This document shows positions 27,606 to 35,988 of a stretch of 64,000 nt of DNA, one piece after another. The DNA is from Streptomyces tendae (GTDB lineage: Bacteria; Actinomycetota; Actinomycetes; Streptomycetales; Streptomycetaceae), in assembly GCF_008632955.1 (NCBI RefSeq), contig NZ_CP043959.1, positions 3,348,001 through 3,412,000 on the forward strand, written 5' to 3'. The number at the start of each line of letters is the position of its first letter. Position 1 is the stretch's first letter. The translations under genes were made by a program, and so were the position numbers. The notes beneath the pieces were generated by a model. It ran no database searches. It was not told where the DNA came from and saw only the letters and a program-made list of their open reading frames with translations.

Positions 27606-27974
27606 GTGGTGACCCACCAGACCATCGGCGAGCACGACGGGGTCCTCGACGCCGAGGACCTCACCGCGCTCCGTGAGAACCTGCACGAGCAGCTGCTGTT
27701 CCGACGGGAACAGCTGCGCCAGTTCGCCTTCGCGAGCCGTTCCGAGGACCGCCGCCGGCGGGAGGACGCCGCGCAGATCGAGGTCGGCGTCAAGCTCGCG
27801 GCGTCGGCCCGCATGGTGCTCGCCGACGTCGAGGAGGCGCTGGCCCGGATGGACTCCGGGACCTACGGCGTCTGTCACCTCTGCCGCCGCCCGGTCGAAC
27901 GCCACCGCCTGCTGATCGTCCCCCAGGCCCGCTACTGCGGGCGCTGCCAGCAGGTGCGGGAGGCCGGCCGGTGA
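27606..27974 (+). CDS. Second DksA/TraR-type zinc-finger protein
   Basis: 122 residues, same architecture as the previous gene: coiled-coil hairpin from about residue 15 to 85 and C-x2-C-x17-C-x2-C finger (CHLCRRPV...YCGRC). Sequence similarity between the two is only moderate, so they are diverged duplicates. Two adjacent GTG codons (27606, 27609) after GAGGGG can both start it. Its TGA overlaps the GTG of the MreB-like gene (GTGA). Confidence 0.9.
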   Translation: MVTHQTIGEHDGVLDAEDLTALRENLHEQLLFRREQLRQFAFASRSEDRRRREDAAQIEVGVKLAASARMVLADVEEALARMDSGTYGVCHLCRRPVERHRLLIVPQARYCGRCQQVREAGR

Positions 27975-28774
27975 CCGTGATCCGGCGCCCCCGGCCGGGT
28001 CCCGTACGGCACCGGCACTGGCCGCTGTGCAGGCGCTGCTCGGGTATCGCTCTCGACCTGGGCAGCGCCCGCACTCGCGCGTGGATCGCCGGACGGGGCA
28101 TGGTCCTGGACGTACCGACCGTGACGTTCCCCGGTTCGGGGGCCGTCCACCCCATCCAGCGCGGCACCATCGTCGACGTCCCCGGCACCGCTCGCATGCT
28201 GGACCGGCTGCTCGGACACCGGATGCCGAGGATCGGCCGCCCGCTGGTCGTCGTCACCGCCCCGGTCCTCGACGGGCTCGCCTTCCGGGCCGCCGCCCGC
28301 ACGGCCGTGGAAGCACTCCGCCCGCGCGCCGTACTGACGGTCCCCGGCGCGCGGGCGGTCGCGCTCGCCGCGAGCGTCGACCACATCCGGCCGCTGCTGG
28401 TCGTGGACATCGGCGCGCACCTCACCGAGGTGGTGCTGCTCACCGACGGCGCGGTGACCGACGCCCGCCGCACCGCCCTCGGCACCGCCGACCTGGGCGA
28501 CGGCACCCCGCCGGAACTCGTCACCGAGGCGGTGATCGGCATGGTGACCGCGATGCTGCGGCAGGACCGCACCTCGCTCACCCGCACCGCGCTGAGCCGG
28601 GGTGTGCTGCTGGCCGGAGGGGGCGCGCTGCGCCCCGAGATCACCGGCGGGCTGCCCGGCGGCCTCGGCTGCGCGGTCCAGCCGGTGCCGTCGCCGCACA
28701 CCGCCGCCGTCCGGGGCGCCGCCGGCCTGCTGGCCGCCGCGCACCACCACCCGTCGGCCGGCGGGACCCGCTGA
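27971..28774 (+). CDS. Short MreB-like actin-fold protein
   Basis: 267 residues, about 75 shorter than true MreB. The actin-fold ATP motifs are present: phosphate-1 IALDLGSARTRAWIAGRGMVLDVPTV, phosphate-2 LLVVDIGAHLTEVVLLTDG and adenosine motif GVLLAGGGALRPEITGG. The shortening falls in the outer subdomains (1B/2B), so polymerisation may be impaired. It matches what is reported for S. coelicolor SCO6166, a MreB-like protein lacking those subdomains (recalled, not checked). GTG start overlaps the preceding DksA-like stop, so it is co-expressed with two RNA-polymerase-binding proteins. Confidence 0.85.
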   Translation: MTVIRRPRPGPVRHRHWPLCRRCSGIALDLGSARTRAWIAGRGMVLDVPTVTFPGSGAVHPIQRGTIVDVPGTARMLDRLLGHRMPRIGRPLVVVTAPVLDGLAFRAAARTAVEALRPRAVLTVPGARAVALAASVDHIRPLLVVDIGAHLTEVVLLTDGAVTDARRTALGTADLGDGTPPELVTEAVIGMVTAMLRQDRTSLTRTALSRGVLLAGGGALRPEITGGLPGGLGCAVQPVPSPHTAAVRGAAGLLAAAHHHPSAGGTR

Positions 28775-28818
28775 CCCACCCCTCCGCCTGCGGCCCCCTC
28801 ACCGGAAGGAGACGTGAC

Positions 28819-29442
28819 GTGGCGGCCGAGACACCACCGGCACAGCCTCCCCCCGCCCCGCCCCCGCGCCCGCTGTGCCGGCGGTGGCGGCGCAACCCGC
28901 TGCGCCGCCGCACCGACGTGGCGCGGGCCTGGCTGGGGCTCGGGGTGCTGACCGCCGTACTGGCCGTGGCGCCCGTGGCCGCCGTCGTGGTGGGCGACGC
29001 CGCCCACCGGCACTACCGGGACGCGGCGCGCCACCAGCAGCAGACGCGTCATCTGACGGACGCGACCCTGATCGCGGACGCGCCCCGGCATCCCGAGCCG
29101 GGCTCGGACGAAGAGAAGAAGACCCGTTACCCGGTCGAGGTGCGGGTCGTCACCCGCGAGGGGCGCACCCGTACCACCCGGGCGGAGGTGTGGCCGGGAC
29201 TGACCGCCGGGAGCACCGTCAGCGTCTGGATCACCGCCGACGGGAAGGCCACCGAGGCGCCCCTGGGCGGCAAGGAGGTGCGCAGCCGCGCGATGGGCTG
29301 GGCGCTGCTGGCCGCCATCGGCGTCGCCCTCGCCGGCGCCGCCGCGCACGCCGTCGTCGGGGCTGTCCTGCGCCGGCGCGATCTGGCCGGATGGGAGACG
29401 GCGTGGGCGGAGACGGCCCCCCGCTGGACGACGCCGACCTGA
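28819..29442 (+). CDS. Rv1733c-like membrane protein
   Basis: 207 residues with two transmembrane helices (WLGLGVLTAVLAVAPVAAVVVG near residue 40 and MGWALLAAIGVALAGAAAHAVVGAVL near 165) enclosing an extracytoplasmic domain with YPVEVRVVTREG and the AEVWPGL-TAG-STVSVWIT segment typical of the Rv1733c/SCO-type transmembrane family. Function unknown in that family. The GTG start at 28819 has AAGGAG 7 nt upstream. It follows the MreB-like gene by 44 nt and probably ends the operon that begins at 27236. Confidence 0.78.
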   Translation: MAAETPPAQPPPAPPPRPLCRRWRRNPLRRRTDVARAWLGLGVLTAVLAVAPVAAVVVGDAAHRHYRDAARHQQQTRHLTDATLIADAPRHPEPGSDEEKKTRYPVEVRVVTREGRTRTTRAEVWPGLTAGSTVSVWITADGKATEAPLGGKEVRSRAMGWALLAAIGVALAGAAAHAVVGAVLRRRDLAGWETAWAETAPRWTTPT

Positions 29443-29539
29443 CGTCTGCTCACTCCACGCCGTCGGTACGGCCGTTGCCTTCTCCAGTGAGGCGACGACC
29501 GTACCGGTGGCTTGCCGCTGGGCCCCTGAAAAAGTCCTA

Positions 29540-29550
29540 CGAAAGTTTCG
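29540..29550. promoter_or_regulatory. Xylanase-type operator CGAAANTTTCG (BxlR-like site)
   Basis: CGAAAGTTTCG, perfect 11-bp palindrome 225 nt upstream of the xylanase start. The same core, CGAAACTTTCG, lies in front of bxlE at 34652-34662. This motif is known from Streptomyces xylanase and bxl genes as the target of the LacI-family repressor BxlR. Confidence 0.75.
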
Positions 29551-29669
29551 CAGGGAACTGATCGAGCTTCGGCTCGCATGACGGCGCATATCCGGTGCTT
29601 CACAACTCAAGCGCTTCCATAGACCTGTTGAGCTGGTGTTATTTCTTTCCGTGACGGGCGCCGGTCACT

Positions 29670-29683
29670 CGAACTTTTCGAAA
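29670..29683. promoter_or_regulatory. Imperfect BxlR-like operator
   Basis: CGAACTTTTCGAAA with two overlapping half-sites (CGAA...TTTCG and TTTTCGAAA), about 95 nt upstream of the xylanase start, close to a TTGACG box. Confidence 0.45.
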
Positions 29684-29774
29684 CTCGCACCGAAACCGTT
29701 GACGGTTGACGCGCTCAGACCAACACTGTCACGGCATCGACCTCCCCATCGAGCCGTAACAGGAGGCGCCACCC

Positions 29775-30779
29775 ATGCACGTGTCCTCACCACCCGGCAG
29801 CCGCAGACGCGGCCGGCTGATCATGAGCGTCAAGAGCGTCTGGACGATCGCTCTCGCCGCCCTCACCGCGCTGCTCCTCACCGGCACGGCGACCGCCGCC
29901 CCGGTCATCACGAGCAACCAGACCGGCACCAACAACGGCTGGTGGTACTCCTTCTGGACCGACGCCCAGGGCACGGTCTCCATGGACCTGGGCTCCGGGG
30001 GCGGTTACAGCACCCAGTGGAGCAACACCGGCAACTTCGTGGCCGGCAAGGGCTGGAGCACCGGCGGGCGCAAGACCGTCAACTACTCCGGCAGCTTCAA
30101 CCCGTCCGGCAACGCGTACCTGACGCTCTACGGCTGGACCACCGGCCCCCTGGTCGAGTACTACATCGTCGACAACTGGGGCACCTACCGGCCCACCGGC
30201 GAGTACAAGGGCACCGTCACCAGCGACGGCGGCACGTACGACATCTACAAGACGACCCGGTACAACGCCCCCTCGATCGAGGGCACCAGGACCTTCGACC
30301 AGTACTGGAGTGTCCGCCAGCAGAAGCGCACCGGCGGCACCATCACCAGCGGCAACCACTTCGACGCCTGGGCGAGCAAGGGCATGAACCTGGGCAGCCA
30401 CAACTACATGATCATGGCCACCGAGGGCTACCAGAGCAGCGGCAACTCCAACATCACCGTGAGCGAGGGCTCCGGCGGTGGCGGCGGTGGCGGTGGCGGC
30501 GGTGGTGGCGGTGGTGGCTGCACCGCGACCCTGTCGGCCGGCCAGCAGTGGGGCGACCGCTACAACCTCAACGTCTCGGTGAGCGGCTCCAGCAACTGGA
30601 CCGTCACCATGCGCGTCCCGTCCCCGGCGAAGGTCCTCAGCACCTGGAACGTCAGCGCCTCCTACCCCGACAGCCAGACCCTCGTCGCCCGGTCCAACGG
30701 CAGCGGCAACAACTGGGGCGCGACCATCCAGACCAACGGCAACTGGAACTGGCCCTCGGTCTCCTGCAGCGCAGGCTGA
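29775..30779 (+). CDS. xlnB: Secreted endo-1,4-beta-xylanase, GH11 with xylan-binding CBM2
   Basis: 334 residues. Signal peptide (positively charged RRRGR start, hydrophobic core [13 protein letters not shown], cleavage after ATAA). GH11 beta-jelly-roll (residues about 43-230) with nucleophile Glu128 ([12 protein letters not shown]) and acid/base Glu217 ([12 protein letters not shown]). A poly-Gly linker of some 17 residues leads to a C-terminal CBM2-type binding module ([19 protein letters not shown]...). It hydrolyses internal bonds of xylan outside the cell. ATG at 29775 has AGGAGG 8 nt upstream. Followed 26 nt later by the acetyl xylan esterase, as in S. lividans xlnB-axeA. Confidence 0.95.
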   Translation: MHVSSPPGSRRRGRLIMSVKSVWTIALAALTALLLTGTATAAPVITSNQTGTNNGWWYSFWTDAQGTVSMDLGSGGGYSTQWSNTGNFVAGKGWSTGGRKTVNYSGSFNPSGNAYLTLYGWTTGPLVEYYIVDNWGTYRPTGEYKGTVTSDGGTYDIYKTTRYNAPSIEGTRTFDQYWSVRQQKRTGGTITSGNHFDAWASKGMNLGSHNYMIMATEGYQSSGNSNITVSEGSGGGGGGGGGGGGGGGCTATLSAGQQWGDRYNLNVSVSGSSNWTVTMRVPSPAKVLSTWNVSASYPDSQTLVARSNGSGNNWGATIQTNGNWNWPSVSCSAG

Positions 30780-30805
30780 TCCCCGTACGAGGAGGACCCC
30801 CACAC

Positions 30806-31807
30806 ATGAGCACCGGAAAGCGACAGCCGGTCACCCGGTACCTGGTCCCGGGTGTCGCCGTCGCCGCACTGACGGTGGCAGGCACCGTGACCTCGGGCGT
30901 CGGCGCCGCCCCCGCGCAGGCGGCCGCCTGCAACGGCTACGTCGGACTCACCTTCGACGACGGCCCGTCCACCGGATCCACCATGAACCTGCTCAACGCG
31001 CTGAAGCAGAACGGCCTGCGGGCCACGATGTTCAACCAGGGCCAGAACGCCGCCGCCAACCCGTCCCTGGTCAAGGCGCAGGTGGACGCGGGGATGTGGG
31101 TCGCCAACCACAGCTACACCCACCCCCACATGACCCAGCTCAGCCAGGCGCAGATGGACTCGGAGATCTCCCGCACCCAGCAGGCGATCGCGAGCGCCGG
31201 GGGCGGCACACCCAAGCTGTTCCGCCCGCCCTACGGCGAGACCAACTCCACCCTGCGCTCGGTGGAGGCCAAGTACGGTCTGACCGAGGTCATCTGGGAC
31301 GTCGACTCGCAGGACTGGAACAACGCGAGCACCGACGCCATCGTGCAGGCCGCCTCCCGGCTGAACGACGGGCAGGTCATCCTGATGCACGACTGGCCGG
31401 CCAACACCATCGCCGCCATTCCGCGCATCGCGCAGAACCTGGCCTCCCGGGGGCTGTGCGCCGGCATGATCTCCCCGCAGACCGGCCGCGCGGTCGCCCC
31501 CGACGGCTCCGGCGGCGGGGGAGGGGGCGGCGGCGGTGGTGGTGCCTGCACCGCGACCCTGTCGGCCGGCCAGCAGTGGGGCGACCGCTACAACCTCAAC
31601 GTCTCGGTCGGCGGCTCCGGCAACTGGACCGTGACGATGAACGTGCCGTCCCCGGCGAAGGTCCTCAGCACCTGGAACGTCAGCGCCTCCTACCCCAACG
31701 GCCAGACCCTCGTGGCCAGGCCGAACGGCAGCGGGAACAACTGGGGGGTGACGATCCAGACCAACGGCAACTGGAACTGGCCGACGGTCTCCTGCAGCAC
31801 CGGCTGA
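30806..31807 (+). CDS. axeA: Secreted acetyl xylan esterase, CE4 with CBM2
   Basis: 333 residues. Signal peptide ending near AQAAA (about residue 41). NodB/CE4 deacetylase domain with metal ligands Asp52 (TFDDGP), His102 and His106 (HSYTHP), RPPYGE and the LMHDW motif; then a Gly-rich linker and a CBM2 nearly identical to that of the xylanase upstream. It removes acetyl groups from xylan so that the xylanase can cut it. GGAGG precedes the ATG. Probably co-transcribed with xlnB and controlled by the same operators; a perfect 16-bp terminator follows. Confidence 0.94.
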   Translation: MSTGKRQPVTRYLVPGVAVAALTVAGTVTSGVGAAPAQAAACNGYVGLTFDDGPSTGSTMNLLNALKQNGLRATMFNQGQNAAANPSLVKAQVDAGMWVANHSYTHPHMTQLSQAQMDSEISRTQQAIASAGGGTPKLFRPPYGETNSTLRSVEAKYGLTEVIWDVDSQDWNNASTDAIVQAASRLNDGQVILMHDWPANTIAAIPRIAQNLASRGLCAGMISPQTGRAVAPDGSGGGGGGGGGGGACTATLSAGQQWGDRYNLNVSVGGSGNWTVTMNVPSPAKVLSTWNVSASYPNGQTLVARPNGSGNNWGVTIQTNGNWNWPTVSCSTG

Positions 31808-31810
31808 CCG

Positions 31811-31849
31811 GCGGCGAGCCGCAGCGCGCACCACGCTGCGGCTCGCCGC
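31811..31849 (+). terminator. Terminator after axeA
   Basis: GCGGCGAGCCGCAGCG pairs perfectly with CGCTGCGGCTCGCCGC around a 7-nt loop, 4 nt past the stop. Confidence 0.88.
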
Positions 31850-31876
31850 GCCCCGCGGGTACCGGCCCGGGCTCGC

Positions 31877-32521
31877 TCACGACAGATGCTCGCCGAACCA
31901 CCCGGCGGCCAGCTGGGCCACCCGCTCCAGCGCGCCGGGCTCGGCGAAGAGATGGGTGGCGCCGGGCACCACGTCGACACGGTGCGGGGCGGACAGCCGT
32001 GCGGCGGCACGGCGGTTGAGGTCCAGCACCTCGTGGTCGGCGCCGCCCACCACGAGCAGCACCGGGCACGCCACCAGGCCCAGCGCGTCTCCGGCCAGGT
32101 CCGGGCGCCCGCCCCGCGAGACGGCCGCCGCCACCCGCCGAGGCCGCTCCGTGGCCGCGACCAGCGCGGCCGCCGCCCCCGTACTGGCCCCGAACAGCCC
32201 CACCGGCAGGTCCACGGCGTCCGGCCGCCCCTCCAGCCAGTCCACGGCGTGCGCCAGCCGCCCGGCCAGCAGACCGATGTCGAAGCGGTGCCGGCCCGTC
32301 GCCGCGTCCTCGTCCTCCTCCGCCCCGGTCAGCAGGTCGAGCAGCAGCGTGCCGAACCCCGCGTCGCGCAGCACCCCGGCCACGGCCCGGTTGCGCGGGC
32401 TGAGCCGCGAGCTGCCGCTTCCGTGCGCGAACAGCACCATGCCGCGCGCCCCCGCGGGGATCTCCAGATCACCGCGTAGGCCCCGCGCTCCCGACGGCAC
32501 CGTCACGGATGCGCTCACCAT
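31877..32521 (-). CDS. Alpha/beta hydrolase (dienelactone-hydrolase-like)
   Basis: 214 residues. Alpha/beta-hydrolase fold with GMVLFAHGSGSSRLSPRNRAVA (oxyanion loop), nucleophile elbow GLFGASTGAAAAL (Ser in GASTG), acid VVGGADHEV and catalytic His in PGATHLF. Such proteins, often fused to phosphoribosyltransferases in Streptomyces, hydrolyse unknown esters or lactones in the cytosol. ATG at 32521 follows GGAGGAGGTGGCCAGGC. The much longer open frame upstream is not coding. Convergent with axeA and unrelated to xylan use as far as can be seen. Confidence 0.85.
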   Translation of the reverse strand: MVSASVTVPSGARGLRGDLEIPAGARGMVLFAHGSGSSRLSPRNRAVAGVLRDAGFGTLLLDLLTGAEEDEDAATGRHRFDIGLLAGRLAHAVDWLEGRPDAVDLPVGLFGASTGAAAALVAATERPRRVAAAVSRGGRPDLAGDALGLVACPVLLVVGGADHEVLDLNRRAAARLSAPHRVDVVPGATHLFAEPGALERVAQLAAGWFGEHLS

Positions 32522-32654
32522 GCCTGGCCACCTCCTCCGGCCATGGTCAGGGGGTCCGGGTACCCGCGCCGCACGGGTCCAGGCGACCGCCGGTTTGCCG
32601 CCCGCCACGAGGGCTACCCGACCCGCACACGAGGTGGGAAGGAGGTGGGCCGCC

Positions 32655-33014
32655 GTGCGCGACAGCCGAACCGGTTCCGGCCAGGAGCCCCGCACCGGCT
32701 CCGGCCGCGAGCCGGTCTCCCGGGCCCGCTCCGGCACGATCGGCCGCAGGAACCCGCGCACCGGCACCGAGCCGGTCACCGCGCGCAGCCCGCTGAGACT
32801 GCGGTTGCTGCTGTCCTGCGTCTTCCTGCCGCTGTTCGTCGCGGGGACGGTGCTGTTCGGCGTCTGGGCGGCCCGGTCCGACTCCGGGGACAGCCCCGGA
32901 CCCGGCCCGCTGGTGCTGCTCGCCGTCGTCTGCGGGGTGCTCGCCCTGACGGCCGCACTGGACCTGGCCGTCGTCCTGCGCCGCCTGCGCCAGGAGCGCG
33001 GCGCGGCGGACTGA
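32655..33014 (+). CDS. DUF6343-like small membrane protein
   Basis: 119 residues. Arg/Gly-rich N-terminus containing RTGTEPVTARSPLRLRLLLS, the signature I associate with DUF6343 proteins of streptomycetes, then two hydrophobic helices (LLSCVFLPLFVAGTVLFGVWAA and PLVLLAVVCGVLALTAALDLAVVL). GTG start at 32655 preceded by AAGGAGGTGG. Function unknown. Divergent from the hydrolase gene; followed by a repeat-rich spacer. Confidence 0.72.
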   Translation: MRDSRTGSGQEPRTGSGREPVSRARSGTIGRRNPRTGTEPVTARSPLRLRLLLSCVFLPLFVAGTVLFGVWAARSDSGDSPGPGPLVLLAVVCGVLALTAALDLAVVLRRLRQERGAAD

Positions 33015-33017
33015 TCC

Positions 33018-33480
33018 GGACCGGGCCCTCGGTGCTGTTCCGCTTCAAGCCCTTGGGGATGAGCAGCGTCGAGCCTGCCGGGCAGAGTCGTAGCGCCCCG
33101 CGCAGGGCTGGCTGCACCGGGCCTTCGGTGCTGTTCGCTTCGAGTCCTCGGGCAGAGCTGCACCGACGCGCAGGGCTGGCCGCACGGGGCCGCAGGGGTT
33201 GATCCGCGCCGAGCCATCGGGCTGAGCAGCGCCGAGCCCGCCGGGCAGAGCCGCATGCCCCGCGCAGGGTTGGCTGCACCGGGGCCCTCGGTGCTGTTCC
33301 GCTTCGAGCCCGCCGGGCTGAGCGGCGCCCGAGCCCGCCGGGCATGGCCGCACCGACGCGCAGGGCTGGCCGCACCGGGCCGTAGGGGTTGAGCAGCGCC
33401 CAGCTCGCCGGGCTCAGGCGTGCCGGGTCTGTGGGGGCGGGGGCGCCGAGCCCAGGGGGCCGCGCCGTATCGCCCCGCAG
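33018..33480. repeat. Composite imperfect repeat cluster in a gene-free 500-bp spacer (33015-33515)
   Basis: Motif A, CCTCGGTGCTGTTCCGCTTC, occurs at about 33027, 33123 and 33286; motif B, CGCGCAGGGCTGGCTGCACC and close variants, at about 33100, 33168, 33260 and 33358; GCCGGGCAGAGCCG-type pieces fill the gaps. Copies differ by point changes and small deletions. All frames give low-complexity peptides without family motifs, so no gene is called between the DUF6343-like gene and bxlR. Confidence 0.75.
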
Positions 33481-33515
33481 GGCCGAGCCGGGCAGCGGCA
33501 GCCCGCGGGGCTGCG

Positions 33516-34535
33516 TCAGCCGACGAGCGGCGCCGTGCTCTGCCGTACCACCAGGCGGGTCGCCAGCTCGATGCGCTGGGCCGCGCCGCCCGTGACGTCC
33601 GGGCGCAGCAGCATCCGGGACGCCTCCTCGGCCATGTGCCGCAGCGGCTGGTGGACCGTGGTGAGCGGCGGGCTGGACCACTGGGCGAGCGGTACGTCGT
33701 CGTAGCCGACCACCGACAGGTCCTCGGGCACCCGCAGCCCTTTCACCCGGGCCGCCTCCAGCACACCGAGCGCCTGCAGGTCACTGCCCGCGAAGATCGC
33801 CGTCGGCCGGTCGGGGCCCTCCAGCAGCTCCATGGCGCGCTCGAAGCCGCCCTGCACGTGGAAGTCCCCGAAGCGGGTCAGCCGCGGATCGACCTCCAGG
33901 CCCGCCATGGCCAGGGCCGAGCGGTAGCCGTCCAGCCGCGCCAGGGAGCACAGCATGTCCTCGGGACCGGTGATGATGGCGATCCGCCGGTGGCCCCGCT
34001 CGGTGAGGTGACGGGTGGCGGCAAGGCCTCCGGCCCAGTTGGCGGAGCCGACCGAGGGCACGTCCGGGTCCGGGTCGCCCGCCGGGTCGATAACGACGAA
34101 CGGGATGGCGGCGGCCCGCAGTTGGCGTTTGATGTCCTGCGGGAGGCTGGAGAAGACCAGCACCACACCCAGCGGCCGGCGCTGCAGCACACCCGGCAGC
34201 CAGTCCGGGTCGGGGGTGTGCCGGGTGCCGCTCTCCGTGAGGACGACGGTGGCGCGATTCTCTTTCGCGACGTTCTCCACGCCCCGGATCAGCTCCATCG
34301 CCCACACGCTCTCCAGCTCGTGGAACACGATCTCGATGAGCGGGTAACGGGTCGCGGGCTGGACGCGCCGGCGGTAGCCGTGCAGGTCCAGAAGCTTCTC
34401 CACCTTGGCGCGTGTCGCGCGTGAGACATCCGAACGGCCGTTGAGCACCTTCGAAACTGTCGGCATCGAAACCCCGGCCTCTTTCGCTACCGCAGCCAGG
34501 GTGACACGCCCGCTCGCCTCGTCGTCTTCACGCAT
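33516..34535 (-). CDS. bxlR: LacI-family repressor of xylo-oligosaccharide genes
   Basis: 339 residues. Helix-turn-helix VTLAAVAKEAGVSMPTVSKVLNGRSDVSRATR, then a sugar-binding domain with GVVLVFSSLPQDIKR, DPAGDPDPDVPSVGSANWAGG and SVVGYDDVPLAQWSSPPLTTV. It is divergent from bxlE, whose leader contains the CGAAACTTTCG operator, the arrangement of bxlR-bxlEFGA in S. thermoviolaceus and related species. It probably represses bxlEFGA and the xylanase genes until xylobiose binds. ATG at 34535. A near match to the operator, one mismatch, lies inside its own coding sequence at about 34453. Confidence 0.9.
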   Translation of the reverse strand: MREDDEASGRVTLAAVAKEAGVSMPTVSKVLNGRSDVSRATRAKVEKLLDLHGYRRRVQPATRYPLIEIVFHELESVWAMELIRGVENVAKENRATVVLTESGTRHTPDPDWLPGVLQRRPLGVVLVFSSLPQDIKRQLRAAAIPFVVIDPAGDPDPDVPSVGSANWAGGLAATRHLTERGHRRIAIITGPEDMLCSLARLDGYRSALAMAGLEVDPRLTRFGDFHVQGGFERAMELLEGPDRPTAIFAGSDLQALGVLEAARVKGLRVPEDLSVVGYDDVPLAQWSSPPLTTVHQPLRHMAEEASRMLLRPDVTGGAAQRIELATRLVVRQSTAPLVG

Positions 34536-34593
34536 ACCCGCAGGATAGAGCACCGCGTCTGGATAACGGTTTGGGCGAGTCGTGAACCGACCG

Positions 34594-34622
34594 TTGACCC
34601 CAACTCCCGTCTGACCTACTGT
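34594..34622 (+). promoter_or_regulatory. Promoter of the bxlEFGA operon
   Basis: TTGACC at 34594-34599, 17-nt spacer, TACTGT at 34617-34622. The operator at 34652-34662 sits about 25 nt after the predicted transcription start, so a bound repressor would block elongation. Confidence 0.65.
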
Positions 34623-34651
34623 CCCTCGGCATGGACTTTCGGCGATGAAGC

Positions 34652-34662
34652 CGAAACTTTCG
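34652..34662. promoter_or_regulatory. BxlR operator in the bxlE leader
   Basis: CGAAACTTTCG, perfect 11-bp palindrome ending 11 nt before the bxlE ATG; it overlaps a second palindrome CTTTCGAAAG (34657-34666). Confidence 0.8.
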
Positions 34663-34673
34663 AAAGGCGAACG

Positions 34674-35978
34674 ATGAAGACACGTGCGCGCTTGCCCAGA
34701 CTGATCGCCACCGGTGCGACGCTCGCCCTCGCCCTGAGCCTGTCGGCCTGCGGTGACGGCAACGGCGGGGCGTCGGCGGACGACGGCAAGATCCATATCC
34801 TTGTCTACGGGGACGCCACCAACAAGATCGAGAAGCAGGTCGTCGACAAGTTCAACGAGACGTCCGACGTCAAGGCGGTCCTCGACACCATCCCCGGTGC
34901 GGACTACCAGCAGAAGCTTCAGACGATCATCAGCACCCCGCAGGCACCCGACGTCTTCTTCAACTGGGGCGGCGGCAGCATCAAGCCCTTCGTCAAGGCC
35001 GGCCTGCTCCTCCCGCTCGACGACGCCATCAAGAAGAACCCGGAGCTGGAGAGCAAGTTCCTCCCGTCCGTCTTCAACAACGCGGTCGTCGACGGCAAGC
35101 CGTACGGCATTCCCATGCGCGGCACCCAGCCGGTCCTGCTCTTCCACAACAAGAACGTCCTCAAGAAGGCGGGCGTCCAGCCGCCGAAGACCTGGGACGA
35201 GCTGCTCGACGCCGTCGAGAAGCTGAAGGACGAGGGTGTCACGCCGATCGCGCTCGGCGGCGGTGACGTCTGGCCCACCCAGATGTGGTTCCAGTACCTG
35301 TTCGACCGCATAGCCGGCCCGGAGCTCTTCCAGAAGGCCCTCGAGGGCGACAAGAGCGCCTGGGAGTCCGCGGAGAGCAAGAAGGCCCTGAAGATGATCA
35401 GGGAGCTCGTCGACGCGGGCGCCTTCGGCAAGAACTACGACTCGGTCAAGTACACCAACGGCGGCTCGGTCGCGCTGGTCGCCCAGGGCAAGGCCGGCTT
35501 CGAGCTGATGGGCTCCTGGTACTACTCCCAGCAGCTCACCGACCACCCGGAGTTCGCCGAGAAGGGCCTCGGCTACTCCGCCTTCCCGGCCGTCGCGGGC
35601 GGCAAGGGCGACCCGAAGAACGTCGCCGGCAACACCAACAACTACTACTCGGTGCTGAAGAAGACCAAGCACCCCGAGGCCGTCGCCGAGTTCCTCAAGC
35701 TCATGTACTCCGACGAGTTCGTCAAGGCGCAGCTCGACGTCGGCAACCTGACCACCACCACCAACACCGACCAGTTCATCGAGACGTCCGCGACGCCCGA
35801 GTACTCGCGCTTCCAGTACGACCTGGTCGCCGACGCGCCGTCGTTCCAGCTGTCGTGGGACCAGGCGTACCCGCAGTCGGCGGCCTCGAACATGCACAAG
35901 GCCATCCAGCAGTTCTTCAACGGACAGCTCGACACGGACGGCTTCATCAAGGCCATGCAGGCCCTCCCGACCGAGTGA
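34674..35978 (+). CDS. bxlE: Xylo-oligosaccharide ABC transporter, substrate-binding lipoprotein
   Basis: 434 residues. Lipoprotein signal peptide with lipobox LSAC and Cys26; the rest is a family-1 solute-binding protein (IHILVYGDATNKIEKQVVDKFNET at the start of domain 1, then VFFNWGGGSIKPFVKAGLLLPLDD). It captures xylobiose and longer oligosaccharides at the outer face of the membrane. First gene of bxlEFGA; 10 nt separate it from bxlF. No ATPase is encoded in the operon, so a shared MsiK-type ATPase elsewhere must energise it, as is usual in Streptomyces. Confidence 0.9.
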   Translation: MKTRARLPRLIATGATLALALSLSACGDGNGGASADDGKIHILVYGDATNKIEKQVVDKFNETSDVKAVLDTIPGADYQQKLQTIISTPQAPDVFFNWGGGSIKPFVKAGLLLPLDDAIKKNPELESKFLPSVFNNAVVDGKPYGIPMRGTQPVLLFHNKNVLKKAGVQPPKTWDELLDAVEKLKDEGVTPIALGGGDVWPTQMWFQYLFDRIAGPELFQKALEGDKSAWESAESKKALKMIRELVDAGAFGKNYDSVKYTNGGSVALVAQGKAGFELMGSWYYSQQLTDHPEFAEKGLGYSAFPAVAGGKGDPKNVAGNTNNYYSVLKKTKHPEAVAEFLKLMYSDEFVKAQLDVGNLTTTTNTDQFIETSATPEYSRFQYDLVADAPSFQLSWDQAYPQSAASNMHKAIQQFFNGQLDTDGFIKAMQALPTE

Positions 35979-35988
35979 CGAACGGCTC

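Larger units (their letters stand above)
29443..29774. other. Control region of the xylanase gene
   Basis: 332 bp without a gene. It is clearly more AT-rich than its surroundings and holds one perfect and one imperfect BxlR-like operator (29540-29550, 29670-29683) and the ribosome site AGGAGG of the xylanase. A TTGACG at 29699-29704 may be the -35 box; the -10 is not clear. Confidence 0.6.

Noticed and set aside
30474..30519. GGC/GGT run in xlnB as a frameshift hot spot or assembly artefact
   Set aside because: It encodes the expected Gly linker, stays in frame, and a shorter version occurs in axeA.
33018..33480. Repeat cluster as a CRISPR array
   Set aside because: Units are imperfect, unequal in length, and spacers are not unique; no cas genes.
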